The translations under genes were made by a program, and so were the position numbers. A model generated the notes under the pieces. That model did not search any database and was not told the DNA's origin. It saw only the letters and a list, made by a program, of their open reading frames with translations. This document shows, in pieces, positions 19,124-30,126 of a stretch of DNA of 64,000 bases (its first letter is position 1; every line of letters begins with the position of its first letter). The DNA comes from Marisa cornuarietis (taxonomy: Eukaryota; Mollusca; Gastropoda; Architaenioglossa; Ampullariidae): NCBI GenBank assembly GCA_004794655.1, contig SMMW01000534.1, forward strand, positions 5,265,001 to 5,329,000, written 5' to 3'.

Positions 19124-22100
19124 ATGGCGCCGCCTGGCCAGCTTTTGGTCAACGTTTTCGTGATCAGCTTCTTATGTCAAAGTGGTGAGTTGACTCCACA
19201 TGCAGGAAAAGATCGTATCTTAGATGATCATTTTACAAACATAGTTTAATGCGGCGGCTGCATGTTCGTAGATATGTAGGTTAACACAATTTGTTTTGAG
19301 AGGCTTTAGGTTTCTCTGACTAGTCAAGATAAGGGTTTGCATTTCCAGTAGCCTTCCCATTGTGTTGAGCCGTAACCGAGCGTTACTGTCAGGTCACGGT
19401 GCTCTGCAACTGGCAAGTTACTATGGTGACCACATGGTTCTTCAACGAGGACCCCAGCGGGCTATACTATTGGGGACAGCCTCGAGAAACGGAGACATCA
19501 TTTCTGCTCAGATCGTGGGTCATGGGTCACCGGTCACAGGTCAGGTCCAAGAAGGCACCTGGAAGCTGAAGCTGCCCGCTATGACAGAAGCCGGACCTTT
19601 CGTCATCAAAGTCAGTTCCAGCGAGGGACAGGTGACTCTCAACGACGTGCTCTTCGGTGAGGTGTGGCTGTGCTCTGGGCAGAGCAACATGGAGCTCCGA
19701 ATGAATCAGGTTGAGCAACATCTTGTTTCCTGGCAGTTTTTTTTAAATAATATTATGCTTCCATCCAAGGAAGATATAGAAGTGACGGTGTGTGTGTGTG
19801 TGTGCGCGCGCGCGCGAGTGTGTGTGCGTGTGTGTGTGTGGGTCTACATGTTTGTTACTTTACTGCTCCATCTTATCTCTCCTAATTATTGTACCGTGTC
19901 TAGTAACACCCATATTTTGTATTTATCTTTAATAAAAGGACTAGTGATGTGAAAAATGCTTAGTTAAAGCTCTGTGCAAAATACTTTATCCCGTTTGTTT
20001 CGTTCTCGAGATACAAATATCAGCAGGCACAGCTCAAGGTCAACAACGCAGACGACTGGATAGTGCGTTTACGTTGTGATGGCATCAGGCAATGAAATAG
20101 ATGGAAATATTTGTTAAATGAGCATACCGTGACGCCACGATTTTGACCTCTCTCTGTGTATGGAGATGTTTGCATCTCGAGAACGGAATAAACATGTTTG
20201 TCTGACAAGGTTTTTAACGACACACAAACAACATCCCGCAGACAAATATCTTGCACTTATAAGCTAGTCACGTGAAAAAAGACGAAGCATTGTGACCAAC
20301 TCACACATCTCAGGGGTGGTTATGACGTGTTCTTCTCTCCCCAGGTCAACAATTCTGACGAGGAGCAGCAGAGGGCGCTGGCATTTAGCACAATTCGCGT
20401 CTTCCAGACGGCGTTTGCTCAGTCGGACACGCCCCTCGAGACTGTCAGCACGTGGCATCCATGGGGACCCCCTACTTCAGGTCAGCGCGAGAAAACGTAT
20501 AGGTTGGCTGCGGACAAGCCACTTTTGCGTTTTTTTCTGCGAGTTAGTTTGGAGTTATTTTCGACAATGCTGAATGGTCTTCTTGATGCACTGAAGTAAC
20601 AAATACGTAGGCTACACACACTTTCGCAGTATGTGGCACAGCAGACGTTCTTAGCTTTGTTTTTGCTTTTGTTTTGTAATCTACTTGGTGTTTAATCAGA
20701 GATGCATACGGGCATCATTGCCTGTAGTATATATATATATATACTTGTATTCCAGCGTATAGACACTTTATAAATTCATTGAAACGAGCCATAAAACTTA
20801 AGTGTTCGTTCCTGATCTCAACAATGTATCGGTTTTAAGAACAAGAAGAATAAAAAAGAATATCACGAAAAAGAAGACAACAAAAACAAAAGCAAGAACA
20901 AGAACAAAAAGAATGAGAGCACAGCAGAACAAAAAGAAAAGTAACAAAAAGAAGAAGGGTTGCATCGGTCCTCGTTGTTTCAGTAGTGACGTGTTCTTCA
21001 ATTAATAACCTGCTTACATCAGTGACTTTTCTGTAAGCCGGATGCATATCAACACGAGTAAATTATGCATCCAGACGTTCGCAACATTCTTCTAGTCTTC
21101 TTCCAGCTCCAAAAACCCAACGATTTAGCGAGCCAAGTCTGAGCTGTTACATCCTTCCTCTTCTGTTCATGTATTTTCTCCGGGCGGACAGGTGGAATCG
21201 GCAGCTTATCAGCTGTTTGCTGGCTGTTTGGGGAGTACCTGCAGCTTCACCTGAACTTTCCTATTGGCCTTTTCCAGACCTGCAGAGGAGGTAAGTCCAT
21301 CGAGGCCTGGTCCCCTCCAGAGGCCATCAATGTCTGCCCATCTGTTCCACATAATGATGAGCAGTGAGTGCAGTTCAATTTCGTGATAAACTGTGAGTAC
21401 AATTCAGTCTCATGAATGACCGTGAGTACTTCGGGGCAAGTTGGGATGTAATTTTCTTTCATTTGCAGAGAGTGTTGCCCAAAGAGGCCTCTGGTGCTTT
21501 GGAATGCCATGATTCATCCTTTTGTAAACATGACCATTTTTGGAGCGATGTGGTATCAAGGTACGACCATCCTAAACAAATTTTTCGTATAGTTAAGAGG
21601 TCTGTGTGTTATTTAGTTTGGATGTTAATAAACCACGAAGGTGCAAAACTTCAAAACCTTCTCCAGAAACTTGAAAGCAATAGTAGAGTATGACGTATGG
21701 CCCTCTGTAAACTCAAAATCATTCAAATCCAATCCTTGCTGTCAGTTTTGTGTAACCTTTGCACTGGTGAAGTGAGTGGCAAAGAAGGATGGCTGCCTTA
21801 CCAGCAAAAGTAAAATGGAAGGTAAAAAGGTAAAGGTCATCCCATAACCTTTTCAGGTCGTAGGGGAGTGAGGTGTTAGAGACCCCACTTTTCTCGGGGC
21901 CAGCTTTTACATGAGGGTGGTGCCAATCTCCTCTCCCTCGCTGCCTTACCTTCCCCAACCCTCTATGGAGTCAGATACCCATTCCCGTCAGCTGGGTCGA
22001 CTGGGGGAAGTTTGCTGCGCTTATCGGGAATTGAACCGGCGCGCTCTAGGTTCGGACGCCAGCGCTCTAACCACTCGGCCATCCGCTTCCCCAAGTAAAA

Positions 22101-23148
22101 TGGAAGGGGGACTTTAAAACAGGGGAGTCCAATGTCGGATATCCAGAGGCTTATACGTGCCAGATGAAGCAGCTGGTCAAACAGTGGCGCGACATGTTCC
22201 ACAAAGGCTCGGTGGGGGAGACTTCACTGGACTTCGGATACGTTCAGGTCAGTGCGACGGTTAAACATGCTTCTACATTTCGCGGATGTCACATTTCAAC
22301 TCACCTATAATAATGTTAATGAGGTTAGGGGCTCCGAAGCAAGATAAATGTTGAAGGTTCATTAAAACCAACTCTTCAAAGGTTATTTGCCAGACGAAAA
22401 AGCAGATCCGGATTAACAATCAACAGAAGAACGAGTTAGCCAACAACTGCATTGAGTAGTTTCGCAGGCGCTTGCCCGATGCCCCGGATATCTCGCCGAG
22501 CAACGTGTGGTGCATCTGGCCCCCCCCGTGTCATGTGTCACGACGCTGCTTTTATTATAAATCATTCGAAAGTCCTGCTCAGTCCTCTTAGAATTTTGTG
22601 TTGCACATACCGGTTTAGGGTCAAGTGCAGTCTTCATAGAAATGTATAGTCTGGTTTTTACTTAAACGTGCGTGCGTGTGTGTGTCGTTTCTAAAGCATT
22701 TAATTCACTGCTTTTTTACTCAGTAGATTTTATTTAGTTTAATGTGTATGTGGGGATGGGTAGGTGTGTGCATGTACTGACACACACACACACTTTTTCT
22801 CTCTCCACTTACTATTTACCTCAGAGCACCACATGGTATAATCACTTTTATGCACTTGTGTGTGTGTGTGTACGTGCGTGCTTGCGTGCATGCTTGTCTG
22901 TGTCGGTGCAGTTGTCCGCATTGAACCCGCCAAACGCCACTCAGTGGGAAGGATACCCTGATATCCGCTGGGCTCAGACAGCAGGTCACGGGTACAGCCC
23001 CAACCCTGACCTTCCATACACCTTTATGGCCGTCGCCATGGATCTTCCAGACTTCAGCTCGCCATACGGCGCGTGAGTTCCGCACGTTCTTGATAGTTGT
23101 TTCCCTCGCTCATAGCTGGGGTATGACAGTATCACCCACGACTGTTTC

Positions 23149-23204
<56 letters not shown>

Positions 23205-24906
23205 GGCACAAGATGGCCACCTGCTATTTACAAGGGTTCCCGTGGTGTCTTCTTTGCCGTTTACATGCTGCTCATTAGACGTTAAAGGAGACACCACAAA
23301 AAAAAAAAACAGCAGGTGGCCATCTTATCACAAACAGCTTGGATGAACACCGACAGTAGTAAAAGGTTTGTCCCTAGCGTTCATAAAAGCTGTTTGTGAC
23401 AAGACCCTGTTATTTGTCCTCAGCGTCCACACTCGCTTCAAACAAGAGGTCTCCAGGCGTCTTGTTCTGGGAGCCCTGCACGTGGCCTACGGACGCAGTG
23501 ACGTTACCTTCCAGGGGCCCTTCCCGACATTCTTCACGAACGACGCCTCGGAACGCACCCTCACAGTGCAGTACGACTATGGACGAACTCCGCTCGACAT
23601 CCGGGCCTCAAATGGCTTTCAAGTGAGGCAATCGGGTCTCCAATAGTTCCCAAAACGCATAGGGTCTTCGTATCAATCCAAGTGATTGGGTCTTCGTAAA
23701 ATTGGAGTTAATATGTTTTTGCTACAATTGAAGTTATTTTGGCATTCGTTACAATTGAAGTTATTTTGGCATTCGTTACAATTGAAGGGACTGGGTCTTC
23801 GTTAGCAAAGAAAGTTCGTTAATCGTCGCACCAGTGCAGGAGTCTTTATAACATGTTAGTATACAGGAGTCTTTATAACATGTTAGTGTGCAGGAGTCTT
23901 TATAACATGTTAGTGTGCAGTGGTCTTTATACCATATTTGATCCACATTGTCTTGACACCCGTATGGCTGTTGTGCGAAACTGCACGTTGTAAACTCTAG
24001 CAAATACAAACCTCCCTGGTGGAGCACTATGAAAACATAAGATATACAAATTTATGGGGAAGACAGGAGTGGGGGGGGGGGGGATCGGACAGCTTCCGGA
24101 TCCTCGGTCATTGGCTGTACATGGCTACTCATTTCTTCTCGAAGGTAATGTGTCCAGGTGTCCAGACTCTTTTTTTTGTGGGGTGATCCGATGGCGCAAC
24201 GGTTAGTCTGTCACCCACACAATGAGGATTTGCTGTTCCGGGTTCAGATCTCGTTTCAGGCACACTTTTCTTTCTCTGCGTGTAGCACCTGTTTACAGGT
24301 TTTATAGAACCTGTTGCGGGACTGTTGTAGCGCTGAGCGGAAGCTACGTGTTAGTATGTCTTCCTACCCTCAAAATTGTTAAATGTCGCTAAATCTTCTT
24401 TTGCGACGAAGAGGCACAGTTGCTGCCTATACCTTTACCACTGACCCAACAAAAACATTTAAAAGGTTTTGCCCCTTCACTCCCCGATTCACCCTACTTC
24501 AGATTACCGTTAAAGGATCAACAAAGATCACCAAGAAAATTCAATCTGTTCAGCTGATTTTAGAAAATTACAGATGAGCTGCGTGTTTGAAGTTGAAAAT
24601 TCGCATCGTGTCGGCGCGATAAAGAATGCAGCCAGTTCTCTGATGCTTATATTTTTGATGGAACAGATCTGCTGCGCCAGTTCGTCAGACACGTGCAACA
24701 GCCACGGCCCACGATGGATGGAGGTCCCGATCATCAAGCATGGAAACTCTGATGTCACGCTGTCCATTGCCGGGTGCAGCCAGCGCGTGATGGGGCTGCG
24801 CTTTGCATGGCGGGATAGCCCTTGCGATCTGAAGAAGTGCGCCATCTATGCCGCGGACTCTGGATTACCAGCTCCGCCCTGCATGACTAAGACACCAGTC
24901 ACGTGA
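19124..24906 (+). CDS. SIAE: Sialate O-acetylesterase-like gene D, complete, divergent, 9 exons, 500 aa
   Basis: Last intact SIAE copy, with an open reading frame throughout. Exons: 19124-19184, 19393-19709, 20345-20480, 21192-21363, 21469-21560, 22123-22247, 22912-23072, 23424-23622, 24667-24906 (TGA). Phases match B and C, with small in-frame length changes in exons 1, 4, 6, 7, 8 and 9. Exon 1 encodes MAPPGQLLVNVFVISFLCQSG, a signal peptide. The nucleophile block CSGQSNM, WYQGESN and the His block (AVHTRFK) are kept. Exon 4 reads FQTCRGGKSIEAW where B and C read ASWGGTTIEAW, and exon 6 lacks the NFPF stretch before GYVQ. The introns carry a complete SINE with a 15-bp target duplication, (TG)n tracts and 27-bp tandem repeats. 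This is the parent type of the pseudogene at 44,450-48,250. Confidence 0.9.
19789..19840. repeat. (TG)n/(CG)n microsatellite
   Basis: Alternating purine-pyrimidine tract in intron 2 of SIAE-D. Confidence 0.85.
20826..20960. repeat. A-rich purine tract
   Basis: AAGAA/AACAA-type low-complexity stretch in intron 3 of SIAE-D. It produces Lys-rich open frames with no family signature. Confidence 0.7.
21823..22092 (-). mobile_element. Complete tRNA-derived SINE with 15-bp target duplication
   Basis: Flanked by direct repeats AAGTAAAATGGAAGG at 21808-21822 and 22093-22107. On the minus strand the head reads GGGGAAGCGGATGGCCGAGTGG, a Leu/Ser-tRNA-like A box, with B box GGTTCAATTCCCG about 60 bp further. 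It is followed by the body shared with 6,699-6,860. It sits in intron 5 of SIAE-D and is missing from the pseudogene copy, whose deletion covers this place. Confidence 0.9.
23152..23203. repeat. (TG)n microsatellite
   Basis: About 25 TG units in intron 7 of SIAE-D. Confidence 0.95.
23723..23930. repeat. 27-bp tandem repeats in SIAE-D intron 8
   Basis: Two different short arrays. One is a 27-bp unit ACAATTGAAGTTATTTTGGC... repeated about 2.5 times from 23,723. The other is a 27-bp unit CAGGAGTCTTTATAACATGT... repeated 3.3 times from 23,837. The pseudogene copy (47,140-47,280) has only about one unit of each, so the arrays changed length after duplication. Confidence 0.85.
24180..24310 (+). 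mobile_element. tRNA-derived SINE in SIAE-D intron 8
   Basis: A-box region GATGGCGCAACGGTTAG, B-box region GGGTTCAGATCTCG and body motif AGCACCTGTTTACAGG. The same SINE occupies the matching place in the pseudogene (47,520-47,640), so it inserted before the segmental duplication. Confidence 0.8.
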
Positions 24907-24994
24907 CCACGTTGAAGGCTTTATATGAGAGTCTTTTGTAAAGCGTGCAAGAAATATACACCTAAGTCAACTTTTCACATACATTACTATGCAA

Positions 24995-27900
24995 TGACCA
25001 GCGCATATGGTATTGTAACAATATACATGGTGTTAAAATATTAACTTTCGATCTACATGTATAACTGTCATAGGCAAAACAATCAAACGACACTCCCACT
25101 TCATCTTCAGTATCATGCTTGCATTGGGGGCAGATCAAATGGCTGGGAGATACCTCATTTTTGTTGTGATATCGGTGCACATTGATGGGTGATATTCCAA
25201 ATCTAAACTTAATATATGCTTCTTTGAAACAGCGTATTCTTAATATATTTACATAACTCAGGCTGCATATAGCTCTTTAAACTAGAATAAGCTCGTCTTT
25301 CACATGTGCATATATCATTGTGCCAGTCTTCTTCCAAACAATCTATCAGTCTTTGTCTAAAGGTCCTTAAAAACATGTTCCTACTATTGACACTTTGCTG
25401 GAGCCATACAAATCCAAAGTCATTAACACAGAGTTCTTTTAGAAATCAAGCCCAAGTACGTTTACCGTTTTCTTGTAGATAGAAATAACATATTGTAAGC
25501 TTCTGGGGAGTCTAGCGTCATTCATATAAATATGAAAAAGCCAGTATTTAATACATCTAACTTTTGTAATCACCAATAGTGGATACCGTCCCATGTCGCC
25601 ATAGACCTTTCTGCTGGGTGTTTGGAGACCCACATTTTAGAAACGTTTGCAGCTGAAGATGTGTACCTTTTCAAAACATTTTAAAATACGCTTCTTGGTA
25701 TATCTCCAATTTTCCATAGGCATTTTAATAGGTGGCAGGTTCTGATTGTGGCCTTAGCTTTAAGATCATCAATAGCGAGGGAGAGCTTAGTTGTGAAACA
25801 AATACATGTTAACAACCTCTTCACTATCATAGGATGGCTACTTTGAGGCTAAGAATCCACCTTTCCTAAAAATGATGATTTTGGTTTTTCTGAAGTTCAC
25901 AGTCATTCCAAAGCCATCAGCATATTTTTTAAATATTAAGCTGTTTTTGGAGACCAGCAACAGAATATGATGTAAGTACAACATTAGAAGAGCAGTAAGC
26001 GTAACTGTAATATATCTGGAACAAGCTGGATGCCATGAATTCGTTCTGAGCCACGTCTACGGCTAACTGATTTATAAGAACGCAAAGAGAATTGGCGACA
26101 AAATACAACCCTGTCTTACTCCGGTCAGAGAGTTAAAATACTCTAAACAGGCTTTGATGTTCTGGTACATACTTTGTAAAATGGTGAGCATCTTGTTTCC
26201 ACCTCCTAGGTTACGAAGAATATGCCAAAGTTTTTTTTATTAGACATACCGAATGCCTTTCTAAAGTCCATGAAACCTTGCCCGATCGTCTGAGTAAATA
26301 TCGTTGTACAATAGCATATAATATGAAAATATTATCTATGGTGGAATGTCCTTCCCTGAAACCACTCTGCTCCTCAGTTATCTAACCTTTTTACTCTGCC
26401 CATCTTGTTAGTCTCAAGTTCAGAATATATGCAAACATTTTACTTACTGTACTAATTAGCGATATCCCTCTATAACTGTACCAGCTATCTTAATTCCCTG
26501 TTTTAAATAATGGGACTATTGTCGCGCCATTCCAGACTTTAGGGTATTTTCCGTTGTCAAAAAACTTTGTTAAATAAGGTCACTAGGTACCCTAGTACCT
26601 GATCTTTACAGGCTTTGAAAATTTCTGCAAGTATTCCATCAGGCCCCGGAGCCTTATTTAATATTAGATGATTTATAGCTTTAATAACCTTCTGTTGTTA
26701 TTGGATGATGTAGGTCATCAATCCCTGCTGTTCACTTTCCAAAACCTCATCCAACTTCTACTATGTCTCCTTGAAAAACATTTTTAAAGTATTCATACCA
26801 TATTCTGCTGTCTATAACACATTCAAGGTAAAACTGTCTGCATACTGATTTCGCTTCTTTTCAAAATACTTGTGGGTTGCTAATGTTTGCTGGATAGCTT
26901 ACCGATCATATCGCTTTCGTTTGTTTCGTATTAGGTTTCGATACCGACGTCTACTTTCTACATATTTTCTTCTGTCGTTAACATTAGCCGTACGTCTGAG
27001 TTTCCTTAGGCACCTTCTCGTTTCACATTTGGCTTGTATACACTCTAGATCAAACCACTTAATTTTTCTTTGGCCCATCCACATTTTACGCATCATACAA
27101 TAAGCCCTGTCTAGAATGCCAGCGTTAAAATGTTCTACTGACTAATTTACAGAGACGTCTAGTTTATCAAGAGTATCACTTTTTTTCTTACCAACTTCAG
27201 TTTTTATGTTGGAAACGAAAGACTGACTTTTGCTATCATCCTAGATAATCTTTATTTTTACTGGTTCTGTCTCTGCTATCACTATGTCCCGGTCTGAGGA
27301 CAGCTGCAAGGGCAGGTGCTTCGATTCAAATCACTCGCTACCTCTAGACCAGAGGTTTTCAAACTTTTCCAGACGAGTACCACTTTCGAAAATTCGAATT
27401 GACCGAGTACCACCTCCCAACCTTACCCCTGCGAATATAATATATATACTAGTCTAGGACTAGTCTTAGGTTCCCGTATTTAGTATATGATTTAGTCAGT
27501 AGTTAGTTAATTGTTAATATCTCATGATATAAATATCTTTCATTAAACATGTATATTATCCATCTTGTTATGTGTATAAATATGTAGACTTGTCTCCGCG
27601 TCTGACAAACTTTTAACTGTTGGTGACTCGGCGGTCACAGCACAGACATACCCCACGCACCTACCCGCGGGTAAACGGAGCGCTGTCAATCAGGATTACA
27701 AGGGTCTGGTTCCCAATATTCTTGGTGCCCGCTGAATGGCTTAATATCCTGACACCAAGACATTCCTTCCTCTGGGTTGCGACATGTGGCCATATGCATG
27801 GCTCCCACCGCAGCAATGACAGCGAACATACAGCCCCTGTAAAATATAGATACGCATTCTTTTATATTGGCGCATGGTGCTCGCGTATCACCCGTCGTAC

Positions 27901-28480
27901 CTTGGCGTACCAGTAGTGGTACGCGTACCACAGTTTGAAAACCTCTGCTCTAGACTAAATTTGCCGTGCCCTATTTCTCTAGAACAAATGAAATAATCAA
28001 TTGTGCTACTACCCATACTGCTTATGTACATGTATCGACCCCTTTTATCTGCAGCACAGATGCCATTCAATATTTTTAAGTTACAGGTATTACAAAATTG
28101 TAGCAGTAGTTTTCCAGAAGATGAAACAGTTTGATTTTCGGATTCTCAATATTCGTACAAGTCTGAGAGAATAGCAATCCCGATATCAACTTCATTGTCA
28201 AATGATGCAGAATTATAGTTTCCCTTTCTAGCATTACAACTGCCATCCAGTTTGTGCCAACAGCGTCGATCAAAATTCCGGATGCAATCTAGAATGCACT
28301 GTTCAACAAGGCATATATTCGATTTGACATAAACGCCACAAAACACAACATCTCTATTACTACCAAAAGCTACTTTATCAAACTTCAATAGAACCAAATT
28401 GTCGACCGTACATTGTAGTCTATGTACAAACTCACTGAATAACCAAGGATACCTCCTCGCAAAGTAAGCTTAGAAGCAAG
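24995..28480 (-). mobile_element. Decayed non-LTR retrotransposon (endonuclease and reverse transcriptase)
   Basis: Minus-strand reading recovers, in order, an apurinic-type endonuclease (28,397-28,076: DKVAFGSNRDVVFCGVYV), its C-terminal end at 28,070-27,960 (RGRYMYISSMGSSTIDYFIC), a linker (KWFDLECIQAKCETRRCLRKL, about 27,070) and broken reverse-transcriptase blocks down to about 25,000, including a decayed YADD box and a KTKIIIFRKGG stretch. Many stops and frameshifts show it is dead. The homologous flanks at 49,320 and 49,600 join without it, so it inserted into unit 1 after duplication or was lost cleanly from unit 2. A hAT-like MITE is nested inside. Confidence 0.82.
27350..27947. mobile_element. 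Non-autonomous hAT-like MITE with 8-bp target duplication
   Basis: 598 bp, bounded by inverted repeats CAGAGGTTTTCAAACT (left) and AGTTTGAAAACCTCTG (right) and flanked by CTCTAGAC at 27342-27349 and 27948-27955. The terminal sequence and 8-bp duplication are typical of the hAT superfamily. It has no transposase. It lies inside the decayed retrotransposon between the endonuclease and the linker, so it is younger than that element. Confidence 0.93.
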
Positions 28481-30126
28481 ACTGAAATATTGTTCAAATA
28501 AGAGCAGTGACAGAATCGGTATTTGTAGAATGTGTCAAGGTAAACTGCACTTTTATAATAATTTCTTTCATCTTGATATATCGTTAACCTCTTTGAAGAA
28601 TATTTGTACAGTTCAGTATTGTCAATTTTGTGAGGAGCGACTTTGTGATAAAACCTTTTTTATTTGTCCACGTAATAATTTTGCCTAGTTATGAAGACCC
28701 CCTACTGTGTGACATTTATCTTATAGCTCTAAAATATGAAAAAAGTGTAGCATCTTTTTATTTTTTATTTATTTGAGTTCAGTCGTTGTTTTCTTCTTAG
28801 AAACATTTTCTTAAGTCAGGGTCAGGGTTATCTGATAGGTGGTTTCTGAATACAAGATGCGAAACGTTCTTCTTAGCAGTCCACAGACCAGTTTTTTATA
28901 TTGAAAACCCCGTCGGTCCGTAGATTTTAGCCTCATTGGCGGGTTTCTCAGACCTTCTTCGGAGCAGCACAGGCTGGTTTCCACGTGTTAAACTTCTTAG
29001 TCCATCAAAACTGTCCAAACAAAAGTAAAAAGTGCTTTAATGCTGTTCTTAACCTGAAAAACTTGGTCAAAGGTTCGACCAAGTGTGACAAATTTCCGAC
29101 ATAAGCGTCAACTTTGCCAAACTTGGTCAAACCTTCGTCCATGTTATCGAGGGGATGGGGTCGGAACTTTAAGTCTTGAGTCATTAAAATGTCGGACGAT
29201 GGACGTTCTAATCCTGCGTCATGATCAGACGTTCATGCTGCTAATGTAATCTTTTGTAATTACTGAAACTCTATTGGACGCATACACCATAATCTTGCGA
29301 GAAATCGTGCCACCACATCTGCTTGCTTTTAGGTGAACTAGACTCTAATCTCTTACTCTTCCTACTGGTCGCTCACACAGAGTGCATCGCGGCTGGTAAT
29401 GATGACTACCATGCTGAGCTGGTTAGGCAAACACACAGTAGTTTAAGTTCCTACTTCAAGCGACGCCGACACGAGTGATGGCTGTACACACACATGCGCA
29501 CTAAACTTCGTGGTCTCGATATGGAAATAACTGGAGGCACCTTGGGGCTGCGTGCAAAGTCTGGCTAACTGCTGATATTTAAAAGGATTCAAGCTGGCTG
29601 CAGGTGACTGGGGTACATATGCTCTTTCTCGAATGCCAAAGTCTCCAAAAGGGATTCTTAGTAGGGACTAGTTGCACAAAATGTTTCTAAAAATTTTAAC
29701 TGTTCCAAAGAAGCAAATTTAGACACGTTTTTTTCCCCTTTCGACATAGCTTCTATGCTATAGAGATATTGCACAAACACTTACGAAACATTGTGAGGAA
29801 TGAAAATCTGGCTTAAACAGTTTTAAGGAATTTTAAGTTTTTAAAATGTATAGATTTGAGTCGTGCACTGTTTCTATAAAACTGATTACCTAACTAGATT
29901 TAAGGCCTAAAAGTGTTTAAAATTAGGAATATATTGTGCAGCTGTACTCTGGTCTCTAATGTAGTTTCTCTCATGTTCCTCTCATGTGACATCTGTTTGA
30001 AGTGCCGGATCTTTTGCAATGCTACAACACTGGCGGCTGGATCCGTCAAAACGGTGCAGCGAGCGAAAAGTCATCTATACTAACAGCGGACGTTGAGATC
30101 GTTAGAAAATAAGTCCCAATGCTCAC
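28480..30126. other. 3' flank of WAP/lustrin gene 1, duplicated in unit 2
   Basis: Aligns by eye over its length with 49,600-51,170 (for example GGTTTCTCAGACCTTC and GAAATCGTGCCA), with many substitutions and small indels. On the minus strand it holds the unresolved 3' end or 3' UTR of WAP gene 1. In unit 2 a minus-strand AATAAA (50,008-50,013) is a candidate polyadenylation signal, and in unit 1 this site is mutated. No other gene was recognised. Confidence 0.5.

Noticed and set aside
22018..22092. Possible tRNA-Leu/Ser gene on the minus strand
   Set aside because: A and B boxes are present, but it is the head of a 270-bp SINE with a poly-repeat body and a 15-bp target duplication, without an intact cloverleaf.
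27620..27916. ORFs of 80-98 codons on both strands
   Set aside because: They lie wholly inside a non-autonomous hAT-like MITE and show no protein family.
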